Below, piece after piece: positions 1 through 7,732 of a DNA stretch of 30,248 nucleotides. This DNA comes from an uncultured Clostridia bacterium. Its GTDB lineage: Bacteria > Bacillota > Clostridia > Lachnospirales > Lachnospiraceae. The stretch is taken from positions 1 through 30,248 of the forward strand of contig CAMODY010000002.1 in the NCBI GenBank assembly GCA_946611595.1. Reading direction: 5' to 3'. The translations under genes and the position numbers were made by a program. Each line of letters starts with the position of its first letter. The first letter of the stretch is position 1. The notes under the pieces were generated by a model. That model did no database searches and was not told where the DNA came from. It saw only the letters and a program-made list of their open reading frames with translations.

Positions 1-41
1 AAAAAAGCGGGTATCCGCACAAGTGCGTACCCGCTTTTTTT
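1..41 (-). terminator. Intrinsic terminator of groESL
   Basis: A 13-bp perfect outer stem (1-13 pairing with 28-40) begins with A6 and ends in T6-T7. An inner CGCA/TGCG pairing continues the hairpin. On the minus strand this is a GC-rich hairpin followed by a U run, 27 bases past the groEL stop. The symmetry means it could also stop plus-strand transcription entering from outside the window. Confidence 0.9.
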
Positions 42-67
42 CCTCATTACTTGGCTTGTTATTGCGC

Positions 68-1702
68 TTACATCATTCCCATGCCGCCGCCCATTCCTGG
101 AGCGCCTGCCGGCATTGCCGGTGCCGGTTCTTTGATATCTGCAACAACTGCTTCTGTTGTCAGATATGTGGATGCAACACTGGTTGCATTCTGAAGTGCG
201 GAACGTGTTACTTTTACAGGATCAAGGATTCCGGCATCAACCATCTTGACATATTTGCCGTTCAGAGCGTCGAAGCCTTCACCTGCTTTGCTTTCTTTTA
301 CTTTGTTAACGATTACGCTGCCTTCAAGACCTGCGTTTGTTGCGATGCAGTGAAGCGGAGCTTCCAGTGCTTTGATAACGATGTTTGCACCGGTCTTCTC
401 ATCACCTTCAAGATCAGCTGCAAGTTTGATAACGGCTTTCTGTGCGTGGATGTATGCACTTCCGCCACCTGCGATGATACCTTCTTCAACTGCTGCCTTT
501 GTAGCTGCAAGAGCATCTTCCATACGAAGTTTCTTCTCTTTCATTTCTGTCTCAGTTGCAGCACCAACTTTGATAACAGCTACGCCGCCGGAAAGTTTTG
601 CAAGTCTTTCCTGCAGTTTTTCTCTGTCATAATCAGAAGTTGTTGTTTCGATCTGGGATTTGATCAGAGCGATTCTTCCTGCGATATCTTTCTTGCTGCC
701 TGCGCCATCAACGATGATCGTGTTCTCTTTGTCAACTCTTACGCTCTTAGCACGGCCGAGCATCTGCATATTTGCATCTTTAAGCTCTAAACCGATCTCT
801 TCAGAGATAACCTGGCCGCCTGTTAATGTAGCGATATCTTTCAGCATTTCTTTTCTTCTGTCGCCATAGCCCGGAGCCTTAACGGCAACAACATTGAATG
901 TTCCACGAAGTTTGTTAACGATCAATGTTGTAAGAGCTTCGCCTTCGATATCCTCAGCGATGATTAAAAGCTTGGAACCAGTCTTAACGATTTCTTCCAG
1001 TAACGGAAGGATTTCCTGGATTACAGAGATCTTCTTATCTGTGATCAGGATATATGCATCATCCAGATTAGCTTCCATCTTCTCAAGGTCTGTGCACATG
1101 TAAGCGGAGATATATCCACGGTCAAACTGCATACCTTCTACAAGATCAAGCTCTGTCTGCATGGTCTTAGACTCTTCAATTGTGATAACGCCATCGTTGG
1201 TAACTTTTTCCATTGCGTCAGCAACCATCTCACCAACACTGTCATCACCAGCAGAAATTGCAGCAACACGAGCGATCTGCTCTTTTCCTTTTACCTTGCT
1301 GCTCATCTTAAGGAGCGCCTGAACTGCTGTGTCACAAGCTGCGCTCATACCTTTACGAAGGATGATCGGGTTTGCACCTGCTGCCAGGTTCTTCTCTCCT
1401 TCATCGATCATTGCCTGAGCAAGAACTGTAGCTGTTGTTGTTCCATCACCTGCAACATCATTTGTCTTTGTTGCAACTTCACGAACAAGCTGTGCGCCCA
1501 TGTTCTCGAACTGATCTTCGAATTCAACTTCTTTTGCGATCGTAACACCATCGTTTGTGATCAACGGACCGCCATATGGTTTAGAAAGAACTACATTTCT
1601 TCCTTTTGGTCCTAATGTAACCTTTACTGTGTTTGCTAACTGATCAACGCCTCTTCCAAGAGCTTCTCTTGCTTCAGCGCCGTATTTGATTTCCTTTGCC
1701 AT
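68..1702 (-). CDS. groEL: Chaperonin GroEL (Hsp60)
   Basis: This is the 544-aa large chaperonin subunit, the usual length for bacterial GroEL. It forms the ATP-driven double ring that refolds cytosolic proteins with GroES as lid. The N-terminus MAKEIKYG, the ATP-site motif GDGTTT at residues 85-90 and the Gly/Met-rich C-terminal tail ending GGGMGMM are all typical. The ATG follows an AGGAGG ribosome site at normal spacing. The gene lies 17 bases after groES in a two-gene operon, with CIRCE control upstream and a terminator downstream. Identification is secure. Confidence 0.98.
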   Translation of the reverse strand: MAKEIKYGAEAREALGRGVDQLANTVKVTLGPKGRNVVLSKPYGGPLITNDGVTIAKEVEFEDQFENMGAQLVREVATKTNDVAGDGTTTATVLAQAMIDEGEKNLAAGANPIILRKGMSAACDTAVQALLKMSSKVKGKEQIARVAAISAGDDSVGEMVADAMEKVTNDGVITIEESKTMQTELDLVEGMQFDRGYISAYMCTDLEKMEANLDDAYILITDKKISVIQEILPLLEEIVKTGSKLLIIAEDIEGEALTTLIVNKLRGTFNVVAVKAPGYGDRRKEMLKDIATLTGGQVISEEIGLELKDANMQMLGRAKSVRVDKENTIIVDGAGSKKDIAGRIALIKSQIETTTSDYDREKLQERLAKLSGGVAVIKVGAATETEMKEKKLRMEDALAATKAAVEEGIIAGGGSAYIHAQKAVIKLAADLEGDEKTGANIVIKALEAPLHCIATNAGLEGSVIVNKVKESKAGEGFDALNGKYVKMVDAGILDPVKVTRSALQNATSVASTYLTTEAVVADIKEPAPAMPAGAPGMGGGMGMM

Positions 1703-1719
1703 TTTACTTTGCCTCCTGA

Positions 1720-1992
1720 TTATTTAACAATTGCAAGAATGTCATCATGACGAACGATTACATATTCTTCGTCATCAAGCTTTACATCGGTTCCTGCATA
1801 TTTGGAATAAATAACAACGTCATCAACTTTGACTGTCATTTTTACATCATCTGTGCCAGGTCCTACTGCAACAACAAAAGCCTGCTGTGGTTTTTCCTGA
1901 GCCTGTCCCGGTAAAACGATTCCTGATGCAGTTGTCTCTTCTGCCTGCATCTGTTTAAGAACTACTCTGTCACCTAACGGAACTAATTTCAT
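1720..1992 (-). CDS. groES: Co-chaperonin GroES (Hsp10)
   Basis: This 90-aa protein is the heptameric lid of the GroEL chamber. Its opening MKLVPLGDRVVLK, the mobile-loop region near residues 17-32 and the C-terminal VRHDDILAIVK are standard GroES. It is the first gene of the groES-groEL operon. A strong AAGGAGG ribosome site lies about 9 bases before the ATG, and the CIRCE operator ends 25 bases upstream of the start codon. Confidence 0.98.
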   Translation of the reverse strand: MKLVPLGDRVVLKQMQAEETTASGIVLPGQAQEKPQQAFVVAVGPGTDDVKMTVKVDDVVIYSKYAGTDVKLDDEEYVIVRHDDILAIVK

Positions 1993-2016
1993 TTTATATG
2001 TCCTCCTTTGAATTTG

Positions 2017-2043
2017 TTAGCACTCACTTCATTTGAGTGCTAA
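2017..2043 (-). promoter_or_regulatory. CIRCE operator (HrcA binding site)
   Basis: A perfect inverted repeat TTAGCACTC-N9-GAGTGCTAA, identical to the textbook CIRCE consensus. It sits between the groESL promoter and the groES ribosome site, roughly +5 to +31 of the transcript. That is where HrcA represses chaperonin genes in Firmicutes. The hrcA gene itself is not in this window. Confidence 0.97.
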
Positions 2044-2054
2044 ACCTTGTTATC

Positions 2055-2083
2055 ATAATAACCCAACACTTTCGAATTTGCAA
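2055..2083 (-). promoter_or_regulatory. Sigma-A type promoter of groESL
   Basis: On the minus strand TTGCAA (2078-2083) and TATTAT (2055-2060) are separated by 17 bases. The predicted transcription start falls just before the CIRCE element, which fits HrcA blocking initiation. Confidence 0.75.
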
Positions 2084-2157
2084 GGTCAATTTTGAACTTT
2101 TTTGTGAATTTTTATTGGATTTCACTTAGATATTGAATCCTGAAATTCCCATAAAAT

Positions 2158-2181
2158 GACCGGCTTAAGAATAAGCCGGTC
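2158..2181 (-). terminator. Terminator of ftsZ
   Basis: A perfect 10-bp stem (GACCGGCTTA with TAAGCCGGTC) with a 4-base loop is followed on the minus strand by ATTTTATGG. The T run is short and interrupted, but the GC-rich stem 25 bases beyond the ftsZ stop supports termination. It separates ftsZ from groESL. Confidence 0.75.
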
Positions 2182-2205
2182 ACTTACATATCAGAAAAAC
2201 TTATA

Positions 2206-3432
2206 TTATTTTCTCTTTAAGAAATCCGGGATACGGATATCCTGCTCCTGAACAGTCTGTTTTGGCTGTCTCGGAACATTGAAGTTTAATCCCGGTTTTG
2301 CTGCCGGACGCGGCTGAGCACTTGCTGTTTCCTGAGCCGGAGCTGCCGGAGCCTGTGCTTCCTGCGGAGCCTGAGGAGCTGCTGTTTCAGCCTGAGGAGC
2401 TGCTGCTTCAACCTGCGGTTTTACAACCTGCTGAGGCTGGCGAGCTGTATTGTTCTTGCTCGGCGGCACCATGCGGATCGTGCTATCATTAATACCTGTA
2501 GCAATAACAGTAATTGTACAAGTATCAGCCGGCTCTGCTTCGTAGCGTGCACCGAAGATGATATTTGCGCCATCTCCTGCAAGATCCTGTACATAAGAAG
2601 CTGCATCGTTTGCTTCGATAAGGGAGATATCACCGGAAATATTGATGATGACATGAGATGCACCACGGATGGTCGTCTCAAGGAGCGGTGAAGAAACTGC
2701 GTATTTAACAGCATCTTCTGCCTTGTCATCTCCGGTTCCTGTACCAATACCGATATGCGCAACGCCCTTATTCAGCATAACTGTACGAACATCTGCGAAA
2801 TCCAGGTTGATAAGAGCCGGAATATTGATCAAGTCAGTGATTCCGCTTACTGCCTGCTGAAGGACACCATCAGCTGTCTTGAATGCGTCAGTGATGGAAG
2901 TTCTTCTATCAACGATCTCAAGAAGTTTATCATTCGGGATAACAATCAGAGTATCCACAACTTCTTTTAATCTTTCAATACCTAAGATCGCATTATTCAT
3001 GCGGGCCTTATTTTCAAATTTAAAAGGTTTAGTAACAATACCGACAGTCAGGATGTCCATGTCCTTTGCAACTTTAGCAATGACCGGAGTTGCACCTGTA
3101 CCGGTACCACCACCCATACCGCAGGTAAGGAACACCATGTCAGCACCGGCTAAAGCCTTCTGAATCATTTCGATGCTCTCTTCTGCAGCTTTCTGACCTA
3201 CTTCCGGCTGTGCACCGGCACCAAGACCCTTAGTGATCTTCTCACCGATCTGGATCGTAACCGGAGCCTTGCAAAGAGTAAGTGCCTGTTTATCTGTATT
3301 AACACCAATAAACTCAACGAGCTGAACACCGCCGTCAAGCATTCTGTTTACAGCATTATTACCAGCACCGCCAACGCCGACAACGACAATGCGTGCGCCT
3401 CTTACTGTTTCACCATAATCAAATTCTGCCAT
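2206..3432 (-). CDS. ftsZ: Cell division protein FtsZ
   Basis: FtsZ is the tubulin-like GTPase that forms the division ring. From the ATG at 3432 the protein is 408 aa. The tubulin signature GGGTGTGAT lies at residues 107-115, the synergy-loop segment NLDFADV follows, and the C-terminal peptide IRIPDFLKRK binds membrane tethers such as FtsA. An Ala/Gln/Pro-rich linker of about 70 residues with AAPQA-like repeats precedes that peptide. Upstream in-frame TTG (3450) and ATG (3441) codons exist, but the AGAGGA ribosome site lies 9 bases before 3432, so that start is preferred. It is the last dcw gene here, with its own promoter and terminator. Confidence 0.97.
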   Translation of the reverse strand: MAEFDYGETVRGARIVVVGVGGAGNNAVNRMLDGGVQLVEFIGVNTDKQALTLCKAPVTIQIGEKITKGLGAGAQPEVGQKAAEESIEMIQKALAGADMVFLTCGMGGGTGTGATPVIAKVAKDMDILTVGIVTKPFKFENKARMNNAILGIERLKEVVDTLIVIPNDKLLEIVDRRTSITDAFKTADGVLQQAVSGITDLINIPALINLDFADVRTVMLNKGVAHIGIGTGTGDDKAEDAVKYAVSSPLLETTIRGASHVIINISGDISLIEANDAASYVQDLAGDGANIIFGARYEAEPADTCTITVIATGINDSTIRMVPPSKNNTARQPQQVVKPQVEAAAPQAETAAPQAPQEAQAPAAPAQETASAQPRPAAKPGLNFNVPRQPKQTVQEQDIRIPDFLKRK

Positions 3433-3467
3433 AAGATACATTCCTCTCAATCTAATGAACTCCGTAT

Positions 3468-3496
3468 ATAATATCCTTAATTGAGAGAAATTTCAA
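3468..3496 (-). promoter_or_regulatory. Dedicated ftsZ promoter
   Basis: TTGAAA (3491-3496), a 17-base spacer and TATTAT (3468-3473) on the minus strand lie between the ftsQ-like stop and ftsZ. They give a predicted leader of about 30 bases. ftsZ can therefore be transcribed apart from the upstream division genes. Confidence 0.7.
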
Positions 3497-3524
3497 CTTT
3501 AACTTTTATAATGGAGAAGTTTTC

Positions 3525-3544
3525 ACAGAATTTACTAATTCTGT
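3525..3544. repeat. Perfect 8-bp inverted repeat over the ftsQ-like stop codon
   Basis: ACAGAATT (3525-3532) and AATTCTGT (3537-3544) flank a 4-base loop that contains the start of the ftsQ-like stop codon. No U run follows on the minus strand, so it is a weak terminator at best. It could instead be an RNA processing or pausing site between the dcw transcript and ftsZ. Confidence 0.35.
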
Positions 3545-4080
3545 TTAAAAGAAAAGCCAAGATTATTATAACCGATCTCAGTCATATCAAGCGTGCCGGA
3601 AAGGTCTTTAAAGTCATCATAGAAATCGCGCATTTCCCTGAGTTTTTCTTCCGTTTTATTATCTGCACCAAGCAGGATCTTTACGCTGTTCACATACAGC
3701 GTTGCCTGAAGATCAGATGAAATATAGATCTCAGTGATCGGGATAGAATTTCTCTTAAGGGAATCTACGATCAATCGGGCATACTCATATGCCTCTTCTT
3801 CCTGAGGTTCTAATTTTTCACCTGTAATGATACTGGAAAAGGAAATGCCACTGACTTTAGGGATATCTGTGGGCGGTTCAGAAACGCTGCCGATCACATA
3901 TCCCTCATGATCTATGAGCATACACTCATTCATATATTCCACATACAGCTCTGCTTTTTTTTGTTCTTCCTCTTTCTTCTGTCCCCACGGAAATTTAATA
4001 ACTCCGGTAAGGAACAGTGTGCAGACGGCAATTACGCAGATAGCTGCTGCAGAAATAATAATTATTGTAGACTTTTTCAT
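3535..4080 (-). CDS. Short FtsQ/DivIB-like division protein without POTRA domain
   Basis: A 181-aa protein with a short cytosolic N-terminus, one membrane span at about residues 5-29 and an extracytoplasmic region. The C-terminal half has the FtsQ pattern of a LLGADNKTEEKLREM-type segment, then a GTLDMTEIGYNNLGFSFK segment. FtsQ/DivIB joins FtsL and FtsB in the divisome. Position between ftsW and ftsZ supports the call. The usual POTRA domain of about 70 residues after the span is missing; a charged linker leads directly into the beta-domain-like part (LIDHEGYVIG). The ATG overlaps the ftsW stop by 4 bases (ATGA), so translation is probably coupled. Confidence 0.75.
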   Translation of the reverse strand: MKKSTIIIISAAAICVIAVCTLFLTGVIKFPWGQKKEEEQKKAELYVEYMNECMLIDHEGYVIGSVSEPPTDIPKVSGISFSSIITGEKLEPQEEEAYEYARLIVDSLKRNSIPITEIYISSDLQATLYVNSVKILLGADNKTEEKLREMRDFYDDFKDLSGTLDMTEIGYNNLGFSFKQN

Positions 4081-5285
4081 TGAAAGTAAATTACGCCTCG
4101 TTCTTTATCTCTGCGGTAGTACTCTTCCCTCTTATTGACCGGGTCTTTCTGCTTGACCCTTCCCACCGCAAGGACGATTCCAATCTCTGCTAATAAAAAC
4201 AGGATAGCCGTACCGCCGTAACTCATAAATGGAAGCGGAACACCGGTATTTGGAAGCAAATTGCTTACAACGCCAATATTAACAAAGGTCTGAATCGCTA
4301 TATGTGTTGCCACACCGGCAACTAATACTTTTCCGAAAATATCATTTGTCTTATCATAGATTTTCTTCATTCTCCAGACCAAAAGGACGATCAGAAGGAT
4401 CAGGATAATACCACCTATGATACCAAGCTCTTCGCAGATAATAGAAAAGATCATATCATTTTCAGACTCAGGAACAAAGCCCATCTTCTGTGTACTCTTT
4501 CCTAAACCTTTTCCGAATATACCGCCGGAGCCGATTGCATATAATGCCTGTGTGATCTGATATCCGATGTCATCTGAATACTGGTCCAGGTTCATCCACG
4601 CCTTAATACGAACCATTTTATTCGGCTTAACCAGTATGACTCCTACAACTGCTGCCAAAGCAACTACAATGGTAATGACCAGGTATAAAACCCTTGGTGC
4701 TGCAACAAGCATCATCACAAAGCCCATTGCAAAAATAATGATGGCAGTTCCAAGGTCATCTGTTACAAACAAGGTCAATGCGCAGGCTACAAGGCAGATA
4801 CTAAAGCCGATGATATATATGCGCCAGTCATCCAAATATTTGATGAATTTTGCAATAAAGAAAGCCATCGCCGCAACAAGCGCTACCTTTAAGATCTCAG
4901 CCGGCTGTACAGAAATAATCTTTAAATCCAGCCAGCGCTTTGCACCATTTATTTCCTCACCGCCAAGAGGCGTCAAGATCAAAAGGACTGAAATTACTCC
5001 GACCGCATATAAAGGAATCGCAATCTTTCTCCAAAAGCCAAGCGGAATAAAGGCAATTATAAACATGCCCGCCAGACCTATAATACTGGAGAAGATCTGC
5101 TTTCTCACATACCAGGCGGATGTTCCAAACTGGATCTGGGAGTTGTATGAGCTTGCGCTGTAAAGCATGATCAAGCCAAAAATAATCAGCACAACAACAA
5201 TCAGAACAAGCATCCAGTCAATACCGCTTGCTGCGCTGAAATTTCGTTTCTTTATCGTTTGTTGCGATTTATTATTCTTTTTCAA
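4077..5285 (-). CDS. ftsW: SEDS peptidoglycan polymerase FtsW/SpoVE
   Basis: This 402-aa polytopic membrane protein of about ten spans belongs to the SEDS family, which polymerises lipid II into glycan strands with a partner class B PBP. The hallmark PLPFMSYGG lies near the C-terminus, and KGLGKSTQK with PESENDMIF precedes it. The start appears to be a TTG at 5285 preceded by AAAGGG at 9 bases; the next in-frame ATG lies inside the first membrane span. Its partner PBP is encoded at 7733-9541. Sequence alone does not separate vegetative FtsW from sporulation SpoVE; being the only SEDS gene of this dcw cluster favours a division role. Confidence 0.92.
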   Translation of the reverse strand: MKKNNKSQQTIKKRNFSAASGIDWMLVLIVVVLIIFGLIMLYSASSYNSQIQFGTSAWYVRKQIFSSIIGLAGMFIIAFIPLGFWRKIAIPLYAVGVISVLLILTPLGGEEINGAKRWLDLKIISVQPAEILKVALVAAMAFFIAKFIKYLDDWRIYIIGFSICLVACALTLFVTDDLGTAIIIFAMGFVMMLVAAPRVLYLVITIVVALAAVVGVILVKPNKMVRIKAWMNLDQYSDDIGYQITQALYAIGSGGIFGKGLGKSTQKMGFVPESENDMIFSIICEELGIIGGIILILLIVLLVWRMKKIYDKTNDIFGKVLVAGVATHIAIQTFVNIGVVSNLLPNTGVPLPFMSYGGTAILFLLAEIGIVLAVGRVKQKDPVNKREEYYRRDKERGVIYFQ

Positions 5286-5333
5286 TCCTCTAATCCCTTT
5301 GCTGATCTGGGATCAACTCGTAACAAAGTGTAC

Positions 5334-6695
5334 CTAGTCTTCTAATGCACGAGCGAAATCTTTAAACATTTCTCCGCGCTGCTCATAGTTTTTAAACTGT
5401 CCCCAACTTGCACATGCAGGAGATAAAAGAACTGCATCTCCTTCATTTGCCATTTCAGCTGCTTTACTTACAGCTTCTTTCAGATCCTCGCACATATGAA
5501 GATTTGTAAAGCCACATTTTAAAGCAGTTTCTTTAATTTTTTCCGCTGTCTGACCGATCAGGATCATGTCACGGACTTTTCCGTTAAAGCCTTCGATCCA
5601 TTCGGTAAAGTCTGCTCCCTTATCATAGCCTCCTGCGATCAGGATCGTTGGAGCAACCATAGCATCAACAGCTTTTGCTGCAGCATCGGTGTTCGTACCC
5701 TTTGAATCGTTATAATATGCAACGCCTTTGCGTCTGCAGACAAATTCAATTCTGTGCTCTACTGCCTGGAAATGTCTTACGACATCTGCAATGACCGGAA
5801 TCTCTACGCCCATTGCGATTCCGATTCCACAGGCTGCCATTACGTTTTCTACATTATGATCACCCATAAGATTCATATCATCTTTACGAATAATCTCAGT
5901 AAGACCATTCTTGTCTTTATAACAGATCATATCTCCTTTTAAGAAGATGCCGTATTCCAGCTCTACTTTTCTGGAGAAATACAGTTTTTTAGGCGTGATG
6001 TCTTCCGCCAGTTTTCTTAAATATTCATCGTCATAGTTGATCACACAGATCTCATCCGGGCTCTGATTTTTTGCGATCAGCATTTTAACAGCTGCATAGT
6101 TTTCAAAACTGCCGTGACGATCTAAATGATCCGGTGTCAGATTAAGAACTGCACTTACTTCCGGATGGAACTCATCAATGGACTCAAGCTGGAAGCTTGA
6201 AATTTCAGCTACGATCACGCTCTGATCGCTTGTTTCATCTGCTACAGATGCAAAGCTTTTTCCTATATTTCCAACAACAAAGACCTCCGGAAAAGCTGCT
6301 TTCATGATCTCGCCGGTAAGTGCTGTAGTTGTCGTTTTGCCGTTTGTTCCGGTGATCGCTGCCATACGTCCTTTTGAAATTTCATAAGCGATCTCAATTT
6401 CTCCAAGGACCTCTACTCCTGCTTCTCTTGCCATCTCAATATCAGGAGCAAAAGCGGAAACACCAGGGCTTAAAGCAAGGATATCTACAGCTTCCAGATC
6501 TTCTTTTTTAAGGTTTCCGGTAATCACCTTGGCTTTATCAGCGAGGCCCAATTCATTTAACAGAGCCTCTTTATCAAGTGCTTCATTGCCATCATAAAGA
6601 ATCAGGGAATTCTCATGCTTCTTAAGGAGCTGTGCTACTCCTTTTCCACTGATTCCCATTCCATAAATTAAAATTGTTTTTCCGTCTAATTTCAT
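5334..6695 (-). CDS. murD: UDP-MurNAc-L-alanine:D-glutamate ligase MurD
   Basis: MurD adds D-glutamate to UDP-MurNAc-L-Ala in the cytosol, using ATP. The 453-aa protein has an N-terminal UMP-binding Rossmann domain (YGMGISGKG, residues 11-19) and the Mur ligase ATP loop GTNGKTTT at 116-123 with Lys120. The central domain has NLTPDHLDRH and the C-terminal domain LLSPACASWGQF, all MurD-specific. The ATG at 6695 has only a weak purine-rich ribosome site. The gene follows mraY by about 43 bases. It is the only Mur ligase in this cluster. Confidence 0.96.
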   Translation of the reverse strand: MKLDGKTILIYGMGISGKGVAQLLKKHENSLILYDGNEALDKEALLNELGLADKAKVITGNLKKEDLEAVDILALSPGVSAFAPDIEMAREAGVEVLGEIEIAYEISKGRMAAITGTNGKTTTTALTGEIMKAAFPEVFVVGNIGKSFASVADETSDQSVIVAEISSFQLESIDEFHPEVSAVLNLTPDHLDRHGSFENYAAVKMLIAKNQSPDEICVINYDDEYLRKLAEDITPKKLYFSRKVELEYGIFLKGDMICYKDKNGLTEIIRKDDMNLMGDHNVENVMAACGIGIAMGVEIPVIADVVRHFQAVEHRIEFVCRRKGVAYYNDSKGTNTDAAAKAVDAMVAPTILIAGGYDKGADFTEWIEGFNGKVRDMILIGQTAEKIKETALKCGFTNLHMCEDLKEAVSKAAEMANEGDAVLLSPACASWGQFKNYEQRGEMFKDFARALED

Positions 6696-6738
6696 TTCGT
6701 CTGCTTTCTATACTTAAATTTATTAATTTATTTTCGTT

Positions 6739-7707
6739 TTAAGGATGGATCAGAAAACCTGCTGTCGCAATCAGGCATCCTACCACAGTAATGATCGTAA
6801 AAGTAATTACGACCTTAACTTCGCTCATTCCGCCAAGCTCAAAATGGTGATGGATCGGAGCCATACGGAAAATACGTTTTCCATGTGTCAATTTAAAATA
6901 TCCAACCTGAAGGATAACAGAGATGATCTCGAGCAGGTAGATAAATGCAATAAAGACCAGAAATACCGGTACTTTGTTCAGCATTGCCTCACAGGCTACA
7001 AAACCGCCAAGTGCAAGAGATCCGGTATCCCCCATAAAGATCTTTGCCGGATAGCGGTTAAAGATCAGGAATGCTGCAAGCGCTCCAAGCATTGCAAGGC
7101 TTGCAGGATCCGGTGCGCTCTTTCCAAAGAAACATACGGATGCTACTGTAAAGAATAATGCGATTACGATCGTAACAGAACTTGCAAGTCCATCCAGACC
7201 GTCCGTAAAGTTCGCTCCGTTTACGCAGCCCATAATGCCGCAGAAGATCACAAAATACCACCATCCATGGAGATTGCAGTCACCCAGGAATGGAACGATC
7301 GTATTGGTTCCATGTCCCAAAACAATAGAACAATATGCCATCAAAGCTGCCGTAAAAATGATCTGAAGCAGGAATTTCTGCCATGCTTTAAGACCTTCAC
7401 TCTGATGCTTTTTAATCTTCAGATAATCATCTAAAAAACCAATCAGACTAAATAAAAAGGTACAGATCATGATCGGAAGAGCTTCTTTTGAAGCTGGAAT
7501 AAAAACAGCGGTTCCGATAAGCATTGCGATTACGATGCAAATACCACCCATGGTCGGGGTTCCGCTCTTTTTAAGATGTGCCTCCGGTCCTTCCTCACGG
7601 ATCTGCTGTCCGAACTTGAATTTCTTCAGGATTGGAATGAAAACAGGAATCAAAATGATTCCTATTACAAACCCTATTGCCAGTGCGATCAATGTTAGCC
7701 AGTTCAT
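6739..7707 (-). CDS. mraY: Phospho-MurNAc-pentapeptide transferase MraY
   Basis: MraY transfers phospho-MurNAc-pentapeptide to undecaprenyl phosphate, making lipid I at the inner membrane face. The 322-aa protein is the expected length and has about ten membrane spans. Catalytic-site motifs are present: the Asp pair D93-D94 in FLDDYLK, NFTDGLDGLAS at 166-176 and the histidine motif APIHHHFE near residue 286. PTMGG at 51-55 is also family-typical. A GGGGAAA ribosome site precedes the ATG. Confidence 0.97.
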   Translation of the reverse strand: MNWLTLIALAIGFVIGIILIPVFIPILKKFKFGQQIREEGPEAHLKKSGTPTMGGICIVIAMLIGTAVFIPASKEALPIMICTFLFSLIGFLDDYLKIKKHQSEGLKAWQKFLLQIIFTAALMAYCSIVLGHGTNTIVPFLGDCNLHGWWYFVIFCGIMGCVNGANFTDGLDGLASSVTIVIALFFTVASVCFFGKSAPDPASLAMLGALAAFLIFNRYPAKIFMGDTGSLALGGFVACEAMLNKVPVFLVFIAFIYLLEIISVILQVGYFKLTHGKRIFRMAPIHHHFELGGMSEVKVVITFTIITVVGCLIATAGFLIHP

Positions 7708-7732
7708 AAATTTCCCCGTCTCTTTTTTATTA

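Noticed and set aside
23..790. Cys/Phe-rich 255-codon plus-strand ORF
   Set aside because: It is antisense to groEL, has no ribosome site, and its composition is what the complement of a conserved chaperonin frame gives.
2101..2157. Possible small gene or regulatory RNA between the ftsZ terminator and groES promoter
   Set aside because: A/T-rich, with no reading frame that has a ribosome site and no stable hairpin beyond the ftsZ terminator.
4567..5163. 198-codon plus-strand ORF opposite ftsW
   Set aside because: Shadow of the SEDS gene with no independent support.
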